A stretch of 10,697 bases of DNA from Desulfobulbaceae bacterium UBA5173 (GTDB taxonomy: Bacteria > Desulfobacterota > Desulfobulbia > Desulfobulbales > Desulfobulbaceae), in assembly GCA_002413355.1 (NCBI GenBank), contig DHWV01000069.1, forward strand, positions 36,492 through 47,188. Direction: 5' to 3'. The position numbers and the translations under genes were made by a program. The notes beneath the pieces are model-generated. The model ran no database searches, was not told where the DNA came from, and saw only the letters and a program-made list of their open reading frames with translations. This document shows, piece after piece, positions 1 to 5,470 of the stretch (positions are counted from its first letter, which is position 1; each line of letters starts with the position of its first letter).

Positions 1-865
1 CGAAGCGGCAGTTGAACTCCAGCACGTTGATTTTCTCGCCGTCAATCATCAGGCCCGCGTAGAGCATCCCCTTGTAGGGACGGCCTTCCGCAGCCATGCC
101 GCGCACAGCGGGCAGCATGACCTCATTCATCACCCGCATGGTCATCGAATCGTCCAGAACTGGCGCGGGCGAGTAGGCCCCCATGCCGCCGGTGTTCGAC
201 CCCCGGTCGCCCTCGAAAATCGCCTTGTGATCCTGCGACGACGGCAGCGGCAGCACATTCTCGCCGTCCACAAAGGCGATGAACGAAGCCTCCTCGCCGG
301 AAAGAAACTCCTCGACCACCACCCGGTTGCCTGCTTCGCCAAAGGCCCGATCTTTCATAATCTGATCAACCGCCAGTTTGGCCTCGCTCTTGTTCTGGCA
401 GACCATCACGCCCTTGCCTGCGGCCAATCCGTCAGCCTTGACCACACACGGCGCACCGATTTTATCAATGAACTTTTTAGCGGCATCAGGCCGATCAAAG
501 GTTTCGTACTCAGCGGTCGGAATATTGTATTTCTTCAGGAAGTCCTTGCAGAAGACTTTGCTGCCTTCCAGTTCCGCCGCCGCTGCGGTTGGGCCGAAGA
601 TGCGCAGTTCCTTGGCTTGGAAGCGGTCCACGATGCCAGCCGCTAATGCGTTTTCCGGGCCGACCACAGTCAGGCAGATGTTTTCTTTAATCGCAAAGTC
701 GAGCAGCCCATCCACGTCGTCCGCCGCGATTTTAACGCAGGTGGCCAGCTTCCGTATGCCAGCGTTGCCTGGGGCGCAGTAGATGGCCTTCACTCTCTCC
801 GACTGGCTCAATTTCCAGACTAAGGCATGTTCTCTGCCGCCGGAACCGATGACCAAAACCTTCAT
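1..865 (-). CDS. purD: Phosphoribosylamine-glycine ligase, 3' end outside window
   Basis: PurD (GARS) catalyses the second step of de novo purine synthesis: phosphoribosylamine + glycine + ATP to GAR, in the cytoplasm. Reading the minus strand from ATG at 865 gives 288 uninterrupted codons before the window edge. The N-terminal nucleotide-binding-like motif GSGGREHAL is at residues 7-15, VVGPE at 67-71, the ATP-grasp segment KADGLAAGKGV at 143-153, SQDHK at 210-214, and the signature GSNTGGMGAYSPAP at 222-235. PurD is usually about 425 residues, so roughly a third is missing beyond position 1; this is an edge cut and not a truncation. The start is supported by AAGGAG (872-877 on the plus strand) six bases upstream. 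A candidate promoter lies at 948-977. mazG lies upstream in the same direction, 229 nt away, probably as a separate transcript. Confidence 0.97.
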   Translation of the reverse strand, partial: MKVLVIGSGGREHALVWKLSQSERVKAIYCAPGNAGIRKLATCVKIAADDVDGLLDFAIKENICLTVVGPENALAAGIVDRFQAKELRIFGPTAAAAELEGSKVFCKDFLKKYNIPTAEYETFDRPDAAKKFIDKIGAPCVVKADGLAAGKGVMVCQNKSEAKLAVDQIMKDRAFGEAGNRVVVEEFLSGEEASFIAFVDGENVLPLPSSQDHKAIFEGDRGSNTGGMGAYSPAPVLDDSMTMRVMNEVMLPAVRGMAAEGRPYKGMLYAGLMIDGEKINVLEFNCRF

Positions 866-947
866 CCAAATCTCCTTGCTGAGTGTTTGTGCAATTGCGC
901 CGCCGGAAGTCCGGGGGCAGAGGGCCGCTCCTCCTGACCAGACGGCT

Positions 948-977
948 ATCATACCACAAAAACAGCAGGTTCCGCAA
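948..977 (-). promoter_or_regulatory. Candidate sigma-70 promoter for purD
   Basis: On the minus strand, TTGCGG (972-977) is followed after 18 bases by TATGAT (948-953). The -10 matches consensus at 5 of 6 positions and the -35 at 3 of 6. Transcription would start near 940 and leave a leader of about 75 nt before purD. It lies in the 866-1094 gap between mazG and purD. No purine riboswitch or other known leader motif was recognised there. Confidence 0.45.
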
Positions 978-1094
978 CTGATGCGTGCTGGTCAAGCGTT
1001 TCATTTCAAGCAGAGCGAGAAATTTCGGCCCGACTAGGAAGGAGATTCCGCCTTGTGATTCTGGCCGATATGGCTTGGCACGAGAAGGGTGCAG

Positions 1095-1520
1095 CTAAAC
1101 AGCAACCTTGTCCCGTTTTTCCTCCCGTTTGATCCGTTCCCACTGCGCCCGCAGCTCCTCCTCTGAAGGCATTGCCTGCCCGTCGGCGGCGAAGACATGC
1201 GGGTGCCTACGCTGCATTTTTTCGCAGATACCGCTGAGGGCTTGCCCGGCTGAGCAGCCGCCCTGCTCCTCGCAGATGAGCAGGAGCAGGGCAAGAACAA
1301 AATGGAGGTCGCCAGCCTCCTCGCAGATCAATGCCGCATCGCCCTGATCAATCGCTTCAGCCAGCTCCGCTGCCTCTTCGAGCAGGTATTTTTTCAGACT
1401 GGCCGCCGTCTGCCGCTGATCCCACGGGCAGCCGCGTTCGGAGCGGAGGAGACGGACGATTTCCTCTAACCGCTGAAAGGGATTGACAGGCGAGGCCGCT
1501 TCCGGTTTAGTAGCAGACAT
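1095..1520 (-). CDS. mazG: Single-domain MazG nucleoside triphosphate pyrophosphohydrolase
   Basis: MazG proteins hydrolyse NTPs or dNTPs to the monophosphate and pyrophosphate; roles include pool cleaning and (p)ppGpp control. The 141-residue product has the family's GCPWD motif at 30-34, the all-alpha metal-binding pattern EExxE...ExxD (E48, E49, E52, E68, D71) and RRHPHVF at 104-110. Enterobacterial MazG has two such domains in about 260 residues; only one complete domain is seen here. I chose ATG at 1520. An in-frame TTG at 1535 would add five residues, but it has no Shine-Dalgarno; the ATG has only a weak GAG upstream. The gene is divergent from the 81-residue protein at 1556, with 35 nt between the two starts, so their control regions must overlap. 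The exact substrate cannot be told from sequence. Confidence 0.93.
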   Translation of the reverse strand: MSATKPEAASPVNPFQRLEEIVRLLRSERGCPWDQRQTAASLKKYLLEEAAELAEAIDQGDAALICEEAGDLHFVLALLLLICEEQGGCSAGQALSGICEKMQRRHPHVFAADGQAMPSEEELRAQWERIKREEKRDKVAV

Positions 1521-1555
1521 GTTGCTTTTGCTCAAAGAGAAGGAGTGTTGCCGCC

Positions 1556-1801
1556 ATGACTGACAACGTGATTTTTTTCCGGCCTTATCCCTTTGCGCCG
1601 GGACAGAAAATTCATATTGAAGATGGCCACCGCCGGGGTGACTGGCTGGTCATCGCTGTTGATGAACGAAAAGTGACCCTGCGCTGCCCGGTGTCCGGGC
1701 GAGAATTTGCTTGGGACCGCTTCTGCTATAGCACCGAAGAGCGGCAGGCCGAGTTCCCAGCTCCAAATCAATTGGCGACATTGAGCAGTTTGACTGTGTA
1801 A
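1556..1801 (+). CDS. Conserved-looking small protein of unknown function
   Basis: This is an 81-residue soluble protein with no signal peptide or membrane segment. An aromatic/proline-rich start (VIFFRPYPFAPGQ, 5-17) is followed by alternating short hydrophobic stretches (KIHI, DWLVIAV, KVTLRC) that look like a small beta barrel, and then CPVSGREFAWDRFCY (44-58) with Cys44 and Cys57. I do not recognise the family. A good Shine-Dalgarno AAGGAG (1540-1545) stands 10 bases before the ATG. Codon use resembles the neighbouring housekeeping genes, so it looks like a resident gene. Its start is head to head with mazG, and its last 34 nt overlap the end of the convergent FKBP gene. Function unknown. 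Confidence 0.8.
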   Translation: MTDNVIFFRPYPFAPGQKIHIEDGHRRGDWLVIAVDERKVTLRCPVSGREFAWDRFCYSTEERQAEFPAPNQLATLSSLTV

Positions 1802-2202
1802 ACAATCACCTCGCCTGCCAAAGGGTGGTTGTAATCGACCGTGACTATGCCGTTCTGCACAGAGACGACATCAGCCGGGACTTTGACAACCTCGCCTTCC
1901 CGCGCCACATTCAGCGACAGGATCATGCCGGGTTTCGGGTCAACCGTGCCGTAAAAAGCCGTGACCGGAATTTCCTGCATCAGCTCCGGCAGGCGCGGGC
2001 CGTAGGCATCCTCAGGCTGCACGCGGATGACTCTGGTTTGTCCCGGTGTCATGCCGAACAGGCAGGCTTCAACCGCTGGGCAGACGGTGCCGCCGCCGAT
2101 GGTCAGCGTCAGGGGTTTATCGGTCTCTTCGATCAATTCGCCGTTTTCAAGCGCGGCAGTGTAAGTGATAGTGACAGTGTCAGTCAGGGCAACGGGACGC
2201 AT
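1768..2202 (-). CDS. FKBP-type peptidyl-prolyl isomerase, SlyD/FkpB-like
   Basis: The protein is expected to catalyse cis-trans isomerisation of prolyl bonds and act as a folding helper, probably in the cytoplasm because no signal peptide is present. The 144 residues contain the split FKBP domain: strand TITYTAAL (11-18) and GELIEET (21-27), then PEDAYGPR (63-70), an inserted IF-type chaperone flap (about 71-120), and the SlyD/FkpB signature NHPLAGE (125-131) before the last strand. SlyD's His/Cys-rich metal-binding tail is absent, which makes it closer in size to FkpB/SlpA. The open frame continues upstream to 2412, but FKBP similarity begins at ATG 2202, and the promoter at 2251-2279 places the transcript start downstream of that extension. 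The Shine-Dalgarno is weak. The 3' end overlaps the convergent 81-residue gene by 34 nt. Confidence 0.92.
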   Translation of the reverse strand: MRPVALTDTVTITYTAALENGELIEETDKPLTLTIGGGTVCPAVEACLFGMTPGQTRVIRVQPEDAYGPRLPELMQEIPVTAFYGTVDPKPGMILSLNVAREGEVVKVPADVVSVQNGIVTVDYNHPLAGEVIVYTVKLLNVAN

Positions 2203-2250
2203 TAGGTTGTCTGGAACAGGAAATGGGTTGGTCTGAACAGTTGCCCGCTC

Positions 2251-2279
2251 TTTATAAGGGAATATTTGTCGTTTGGCAA
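2251..2279 (-). promoter_or_regulatory. Sigma-70 promoter for the FKBP gene
   Basis: On the minus strand, TTGCCA (2274-2279) is separated by exactly 17 bases from TATAAA (2251-2256). Both hexamers match consensus at 5 of 6 positions. The transcript would begin near 2244 and give a leader of about 42 nt. The site lies in the 129-nt divergent region shared with the small Cys-rich gene at 2332. No equally good plus-strand promoter was found there; TTGGCA at 2273-2278 lacks a convincing -10 partner. Confidence 0.65.
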
Positions 2280-2331
2280 GATTTGGCCGGACGGAATGTT
2301 TGAATGTTCTTCCGCAAAACAGGAGGACGGC

Positions 2332-2520
2332 ATGGAGCTTGAATGCGCAAAATACGGCGAGAAAATGGATTCCGCTGAGGCGGCGTGCAGACATCCGGGC
2401 GATTACTGCCAATATCGGAAAGCCTGCATGATTCAGTTTGTTGAGCGCGAGAACAGAGGCGAAAAAAGCAGCGGCTGCATCAAAGACAGAAAAGAAGAGC
2501 TGACACGTGGAGCGACGTAG
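2332..2520 (+). CDS. Small Cys-rich protein, possible metal-binding
   Basis: This 62-residue protein is charged, soluble and has no signal peptide. Its five cysteines (C5, C19, C26, C32, C49) include a compact segment, CRHPGDYCQYRKACMI (19-34), whose C-x6-C-x5-C spacing plus His21 suggests a small zinc or other metal site. Short proteins of this look, with a CxYRxxCxI core followed by a charged helix, seem familiar to me from sulfate- and metal-reducing bacteria, but I cannot name a family. The start is fixed by AGGAGG (2321-2326) five bases before ATG 2332; the longer open frame back to 2266 lacks a ribosome site. It is divergent from the FKBP gene and followed 41 nt later by the DUF3096 gene, possibly on one transcript. 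Function unknown. Confidence 0.72.
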   Translation: MELECAKYGEKMDSAEAACRHPGDYCQYRKACMIQFVERENRGEKSSGCIKDRKEELTRGAT

Positions 2521-2561
2521 AGCGTTGTTTCATTTCAAACATCCCAAGGAGGGATAAGGCT

Positions 2562-2711
2562 ATGAATCTTCACCTGCATTTCACCGTTGAGTATCTACTT
2601 GCAATCATTGCCGGGATTGCCATTCTCAGCACGCCAAAGTTGTTGAGTTACATTGTGGCGATTTATCTGATTGCTGTTGGTGTGATCGGGATTCTTGGAC
2701 TTAAAATATAG
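2562..2711 (+). CDS. DUF3096-like two-helix small membrane protein
   Basis: This 49-residue protein is almost entirely hydrophobic. Segment 10-22 (EYLLAIIAGIAIL) and segment 30-47 (YIVAIYLIAVGVIGILGL) are separated by STPKLLS. The pattern I/L-P/T-xLLxYIVAIYLIxxG matches the DUF3096 family of roughly 50-residue inner-membrane proteins as I remember it. Their function is not known. The start is well supported by AAGGAGG (2546-2552) nine bases upstream. The Cys-rich gene ends 41 nt before it, and the two could share a transcript. Directly after its stop comes a stretch able to form a strong RNA stem (2716-2822). Confidence 0.8.
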   Translation: MNLHLHFTVEYLLAIIAGIAILSTPKLLSYIVAIYLIAVGVIGILGLKI

Positions 2712-2715
2712 CCTT

Positions 2716-2822
2716 GACGGGAGACTGCTGTCCATTGCCGAAATTGGGCGGCAGTCACACGATGTGCTTGTTCAACCGCAAAAAAAGAAAGTCTGAGCAC
2801 AGCGTCAAACGGTCTCCTCGTC
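2716..2822 (+). ncRNA. Candidate structured RNA, possible three-way junction
   Basis: Pairing found by eye: closing stem GACG (2716-2719) with CGTC (2819-2822) and GGAGAC (2720-2725) with GTCTCC (2812-2817), one bulged T at 2818; hairpin TGCTGTCCA (2726-2734) with TGGGCGGCA (2745-2753), nine pairs including two G-U; hairpin TGTGCT (2763-2768) with AGCACA (2796-2801). Together these make a branched fold that fills the space after the DUF3096 stop. There is no T-tract, so it is not an ordinary terminator. No known RNA class was recognised. It could be a leader of the gene at 2906, a 3' UTR element, or chance pairing; strand is assigned only from the neighbouring genes. Confidence 0.3.
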
Positions 2823-2853
2823 CTGAAGACTGGCATTTTACTTTTGCTGATTT

Positions 2854-2874
2854 GATGGCCTTGTTCCGGCCATC
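2854..2874 (+). repeat. Inverted repeat upstream of the 2906 gene
   Basis: GATGGCC (2854-2860) and GGCCATC (2868-2874) form a perfect 7-bp stem around the loop TTGTTCC. No T-run follows on either strand, so termination is unlikely. It ends 31 bases before the ATG of the AT-rich gene, about where a -35 region would lie relative to the TATAAA at 2889-2894, so a protein-binding operator or an RNA hairpin are both possible. Confidence 0.45.
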
Positions 2875-2888
2875 GCGCAGAATTCCAA

Positions 2889-2894
2889 TATAAA
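2889..2894 (+). promoter_or_regulatory. Candidate -10 element for the 2906 gene
   Basis: TATAAA matches the -10 consensus at 5 of 6 positions and ends 11 bases before the ATG at 2906. No TTGACA-like hexamer lies at 16-18 bases upstream, where the sequence is the GC-rich arm of the 2854-2874 inverted repeat; TTGTTC at 2861-2866 would need 22 bases. Because no Shine-Dalgarno precedes the ATG either, a leaderless or nearly leaderless transcript is conceivable. Confidence 0.3.
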
Positions 2895-2905
2895 CTAAAT
2901 GACAC

Positions 2906-3529
2906 ATGAGCATCTATCAGATACTCTCTAAAAAGAAATTTGGGGAAATCGGGTTGAAACACTTGGTGAAGTATTTTATTGTCATAATTATCATATATAT
3001 TCCCATAGCTGCCATCGCATTCTTTTCAAATTTATTGACAAAAACAGATAACCACGCCGCAGTGTTACTGTCCGCACATGCTTTATCAGATCATGATTAC
3101 TGGGCACCGCCTCTTGCTTTTCTGGGCAGTTACCCAGAATGGACTTTATATTTTAATTCGCGAGGACAGAAGATAGACTATTTTTTCAACGCTACAAAAG
3201 GTGACTTCATGAAAGTTCTTGCCGACAATAGGTATCAAAGCATCGTGCTGGTCGGTCATGGAAGCTATAACACGTGGCGGGCTACAGATGATCAGATAGC
3301 AAACTATGACATCGAGGCGATGAAAGGGAAATTTCAAATGAAACATGGCGAATGGATACAGCTGTCATGTGGTGATCCTGATTTTTCACCGATTCACATA
3401 GGAGAGCTTGTTATGGAAAAAAAGAATGTTTATCATTACAATGGCGCAGCCGGAACGTTAGATTTTATTCTTGAGGCCTTGACAGCGTTCCGCCATATCA
3501 AAAAAATATCCGCGCATAGCGCAAAGTAA
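2906..3529 (+). CDS. Membrane-anchored protein with clan-CD-like His/Cys motifs
   Basis: This 207-residue protein is not assigned to a named family. A Lys-rich N-terminus (K9-K11, K18, K22) precedes one transmembrane segment (about 23-44, YFIVIIIIYIPIAAIAFF), so the rest probably faces the periplasm. In the outer part, a hydrophobic strand ending SIVLVGHGS (112-120) supplies His118, and a second ending EWIQLSCGD (149-157) supplies Cys155, 37 residues later. A hydrophobic run then HG, and a second hydrophobic run then C, is the dyad layout of caspase, gingipain and CHAT-type peptidases. I infer a relation in fold; catalysis is unproven. No Shine-Dalgarno is seen, and TGA lies two codons upstream in frame, so ATG 2906 is the first possible ATG. 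Base composition is visibly more AT-rich than hisI just after it, suggesting acquisition. It ends 15 nt before hisI. Confidence 0.75.
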   Translation: MSIYQILSKKKFGEIGLKHLVKYFIVIIIIYIPIAAIAFFSNLLTKTDNHAAVLLSAHALSDHDYWAPPLAFLGSYPEWTLYFNSRGQKIDYFFNATKGDFMKVLADNRYQSIVLVGHGSYNTWRATDDQIANYDIEAMKGKFQMKHGEWIQLSCGDPDFSPIHIGELVMEKKNVYHYNGAAGTLDFILEALTAFRHIKKISAHSAK

Positions 3530-3544
3530 CTTCATTTCAAGAAC

Positions 3545-3922
3545 ATGCTGGAACTTAACTTCAAGAAATCCACCGACGGCCTCCTTCCCGCCATCGCGCA
3601 GGACGCAACCACCGGCGAAGTGCTGATGCTGGCCTATATCAACGAAGAATCGTGGCGGAAAACCTTGGAGACCGGCAAGGCGCATTACTGGAGCCGTTCG
3701 CGCGGCAAGCTCTGGCTCAAGGGCGAATCGTCCGGCCATATCCAAATTGTGAAGGAAATTTTGGTGGATTGCGACCTCGACACCGTGGTGTTCAAGCTCG
3801 AACAGCTCGGCGGCGCGGCCTGCCACACCGGCCATAAAAGCTGCTTTTACCGCCGGGTGCAGGGCGACGAGCTGGAAATCCAAGGCAAGCCGGTCTTTGA
3901 TCCGGCCAAGGTGTATGGTTAA
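3545..3922 (+). CDS. hisI: Phosphoribosyl-AMP cyclohydrolase
   Basis: HisI opens the adenine ring of PR-AMP in the third step of histidine synthesis; it is a Zn/Mg cytoplasmic enzyme. The 125-residue protein shows the family motifs in order: GEVLMLAYINEE (24-35), HYWSRSRGKLWLKG (47-60), SSGHIQIV (62-69), the metal-binding aspartates D75, D77 and D79 in VDCDLD, and the zinc cysteines Cys93 in ACHTG and Cys100 in SCFYR, with Cys76 as a third likely ligand. It is the monofunctional form without a fused HisE domain. The start fits the family's usual beginning, although no clear Shine-Dalgarno precedes it; it may depend on transcription, or even coupling, from upstream. hisG follows after a 60-nt gap filled by two hairpins. 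Confidence 0.97.
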   Translation: MLELNFKKSTDGLLPAIAQDATTGEVLMLAYINEESWRKTLETGKAHYWSRSRGKLWLKGESSGHIQIVKEILVDCDLDTVVFKLEQLGGAACHTGHKSCFYRRVQGDELEIQGKPVFDPAKVYG

Positions 3923-3927
3923 AATTT

Positions 3928-3957
3928 TGTAAGGGCGGTTCGCGAACCGCCCTTACA
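3928..3957 (+). repeat. 30-bp perfect palindrome between hisI and hisG
   Basis: The arm TGTAAGGGCGGTTCG (3928-3942) is followed at once by its exact reverse complement (3943-3957); every one of the 15 pairs matches. There is no T-tract after either side, so it is not a classical intrinsic terminator. GC-rich palindromes built on a GGGGCGGTTCGCGAACCGCCCC-type core occur as dispersed intergenic repeats in many bacterial genomes, and I infer this is a REP/MITE-like copy. It could stabilise the hisI transcript end or lower read-through into hisG. Confidence 0.85.
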
Positions 3958-3977
3958 GATATTTCGCAATATCGAGG
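3958..3977 (+). promoter_or_regulatory. Second hairpin abutting the hisG ribosome-binding site
   Basis: GATATT (3958-3963), loop TCGC, AATATC (3968-3973) makes a perfect 6-bp stem starting at the base after the long palindrome. It is followed immediately by GAGG (3974-3977), five bases before the hisG ATG at 3983. The tandem hairpins leave the Shine-Dalgarno just outside the stem, so they may affect ribosome access. Confidence 0.5.
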
Positions 3978-3982
3978 ATATC

Positions 3983-4855
3983 ATGAGCGTATTAAAAGTT
4001 GGCCTGCCCAAAGGCAGTCTGGAGCAGGCGACCGTCGAGCTGTTTAAGAAAGCGGGCTGGAAGATCAGCATGACGTCCCGCAATTATTTCCCGGAAGTGG
4101 ACGACCCGGAGCTGTCCATCTACATCTGCCGCCCGCAGGAGATGTCGCGCTACGTCGAAGACGGGATGCTGGACGCGGGCATCACCGGCAAGGACTGGAC
4201 GCTGGAGAACGGCTCCGACGTGGAGGTGATCGAGGACTTGATTTATTCCAAGGTCAGCCGCAAGCCCACCCGCTGGGTCATCGCTGTGCCCGGCGACTCG
4301 CCGATCACCACGGTGGAGCAGTTAGACGGCAAAAAGATCGCCACCGAGCTGGTCAATGTCACCCGCAGCTTTTTCGAGGGGCGCGGCCTGAAGGTGGACA
4401 TCTCCTTTTCCTGGGGCGCGACTGAGGCCAAAGCGGTTTCCGGCTTGGCGGACGCGATTGTCGAAGTGACCGAGACCGAGGCGACCATCCGGGCGCACGG
4501 TCTGCGGGTCATCCACGAGCTGATGCAGTCCAACACCCAGCTCATCGCCAGCAAGCAGGCTCTCGCTGATCCATGGAAAAAGGAGAAGATCGAGCACTTA
4601 GCCATGCTGCTGCAAGGCTCGCTGCGGGCAGACCAAATCGTCGGCCTGAAGATGAACGTGCCGGAGGAAGGCTTCGACGCAGTGCTGGCGATTCTGCCCA
4701 GCGTCACCGCGCCGACCGTGGCCCGCCTGCACAAGCAGCCGTGGTTCTCGGTTGAAACGGTGATTTCCGAGCATCAGGTGCGTGACCTGATTCCGAAGCT
4801 GAAAAAACTCGGCGCACAGGGGATCATCGAGTATTCGCTGAACAAAGTGATATGA
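3983..4855 (+). CDS. hisG: ATP phosphoribosyltransferase, long form
   Basis: HisG joins ATP and PRPP, the committed first step of histidine synthesis, and is feedback-inhibited by histidine. At 290 residues this is the long form: the catalytic type-IV PRT domains contain LPKGSL (8-13), EMSRYVEDG (53-61), TGKDW (68-72), ATEL (120-123) and WGATEAKAV (144-152). The C-terminal ACT-like regulatory domain (about 215-290) includes GLKMNVP and ends GIIEYSLNK. The PRPP-binding loop reads VTETEATI (162-169), with Glu166 at the position where the family signature has Gly. GAGG five bases upstream supports the start. Its stop overlaps the engB start (ATGA), so the two are probably co-translated. No HisZ is needed for the long form. 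Confidence 0.97.
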   Translation: MSVLKVGLPKGSLEQATVELFKKAGWKISMTSRNYFPEVDDPELSIYICRPQEMSRYVEDGMLDAGITGKDWTLENGSDVEVIEDLIYSKVSRKPTRWVIAVPGDSPITTVEQLDGKKIATELVNVTRSFFEGRGLKVDISFSWGATEAKAVSGLADAIVEVTETEATIRAHGLRVIHELMQSNTQLIASKQALADPWKKEKIEHLAMLLQGSLRADQIVGLKMNVPEEGFDAVLAILPSVTAPTVARLHKQPWFSVETVISEHQVRDLIPKLKKLGAQGIIEYSLNKVI

Positions 4856-5451
4856 TAGACTTCACGCAAGTTGCTTTCGTTGACTCGGTCTATGACCTGC
4901 GCAAATTGCCGGAGCAGCTTATCCCGGAAATTGCTTTCGCGGGCCGCTCCAATGTTGGCAAGTCAAGCCTGATCAACAAGTTGGTCAACCGCAAGAATCT
5001 GGTCAAGACCAGCTCCAAGCCGGGCAAAACCGAAAGCCTGAACTTCTTTAAAGTGGAAGGGGGGATGTATTTGGTTGACTTGCCCGGCTACGGTTTCGCC
5101 AAGAAAGATCAGAAGACCCGCGATGCTTGGCAGGACTTGATCAGCGGCTATATCCTCAGCCGGACGGCTTTGTCCTGCGTGGTGGTGATTATTGATCTGC
5201 GTCATGAGCTGAAGCAGCTTGATCGCGAGATGATCGACTGGCTGGCGGACAACGGCAAACCGTATCTGCTTGTCTATACCAAAGCGGACAAGCTCTCCAA
5301 CAACGAGCAGGCCAAACAGGCCGCCGCCTTAGATGCCGCCCTCAACATCCGTTCGGCGGAGCGGCTGCTCTTTTCCGCGCAAACTGGGCAGGGCTGCGAG
5401 GAGCTGCGACGGAGGCTGGCTGAGTTGGGAGGACAAGGCGCGAATCTGTAA
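4852..5451 (+). CDS. engB: Ribosome-biogenesis GTP-binding protein EngB/YsxC
   Basis: EngB (YsxC/YihA) is a TRAFAC-class GTPase needed for late assembly of the large ribosomal subunit. All G motifs are visible in the 199 residues: G1 GRSNVGKSS (31-39), G2 region KPGKTESLNFF (56-66) with Thr60, G3 DLPGYGFA (76-83), G4 TKAD (143-146) and G5 SAQTG (175-179). The length is typical of the family. The ATG lies inside the hisG stop (ATGA), a translational-coupling arrangement, and no separate ribosome site is evident. Pairing of a ribosome-assembly GTPase with a histidine gene appears to be co-transcription and not a shared pathway. It ends 19 nt from the stop of the convergent dprA, with no obvious terminator between them. 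Confidence 0.97.
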   Translation: MIDFTQVAFVDSVYDLRKLPEQLIPEIAFAGRSNVGKSSLINKLVNRKNLVKTSSKPGKTESLNFFKVEGGMYLVDLPGYGFAKKDQKTRDAWQDLISGYILSRTALSCVVVIIDLRHELKQLDREMIDWLADNGKPYLLVYTKADKLSNNEQAKQAAALDAALNIRSAERLLFSAQTGQGCEELRRRLAELGGQGANL

Positions 5452-5470
5452 CATGCTCCTGCCGTCCGTG

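Noticed and set aside
227..1037. Plus-strand open frames at 227-646, 378-782 and 783-1037
   Set aside because: They are antisense shadows of purD and its upstream gap; the minus-strand frame gives unmistakable PurD motifs, and the plus-strand proteins have no recognisable features.
2203..2412. 70-residue N-terminal extension of the FKBP gene
   Set aside because: The extra sequence would lie upstream of the predicted transcript start, resembles no domain, and overlaps the promoter and the Cys-rich gene on the other strand.
2723..2756. Intrinsic terminator after the DUF3096 gene
   Set aside because: The stem is strong but no T-run follows on either strand, so it was kept only as part of a possible structured RNA.
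4243..4734. 163-residue minus-strand frame inside hisG
   Set aside because: It is antisense to clear HisG motifs and has no ribosome site or domain signature.
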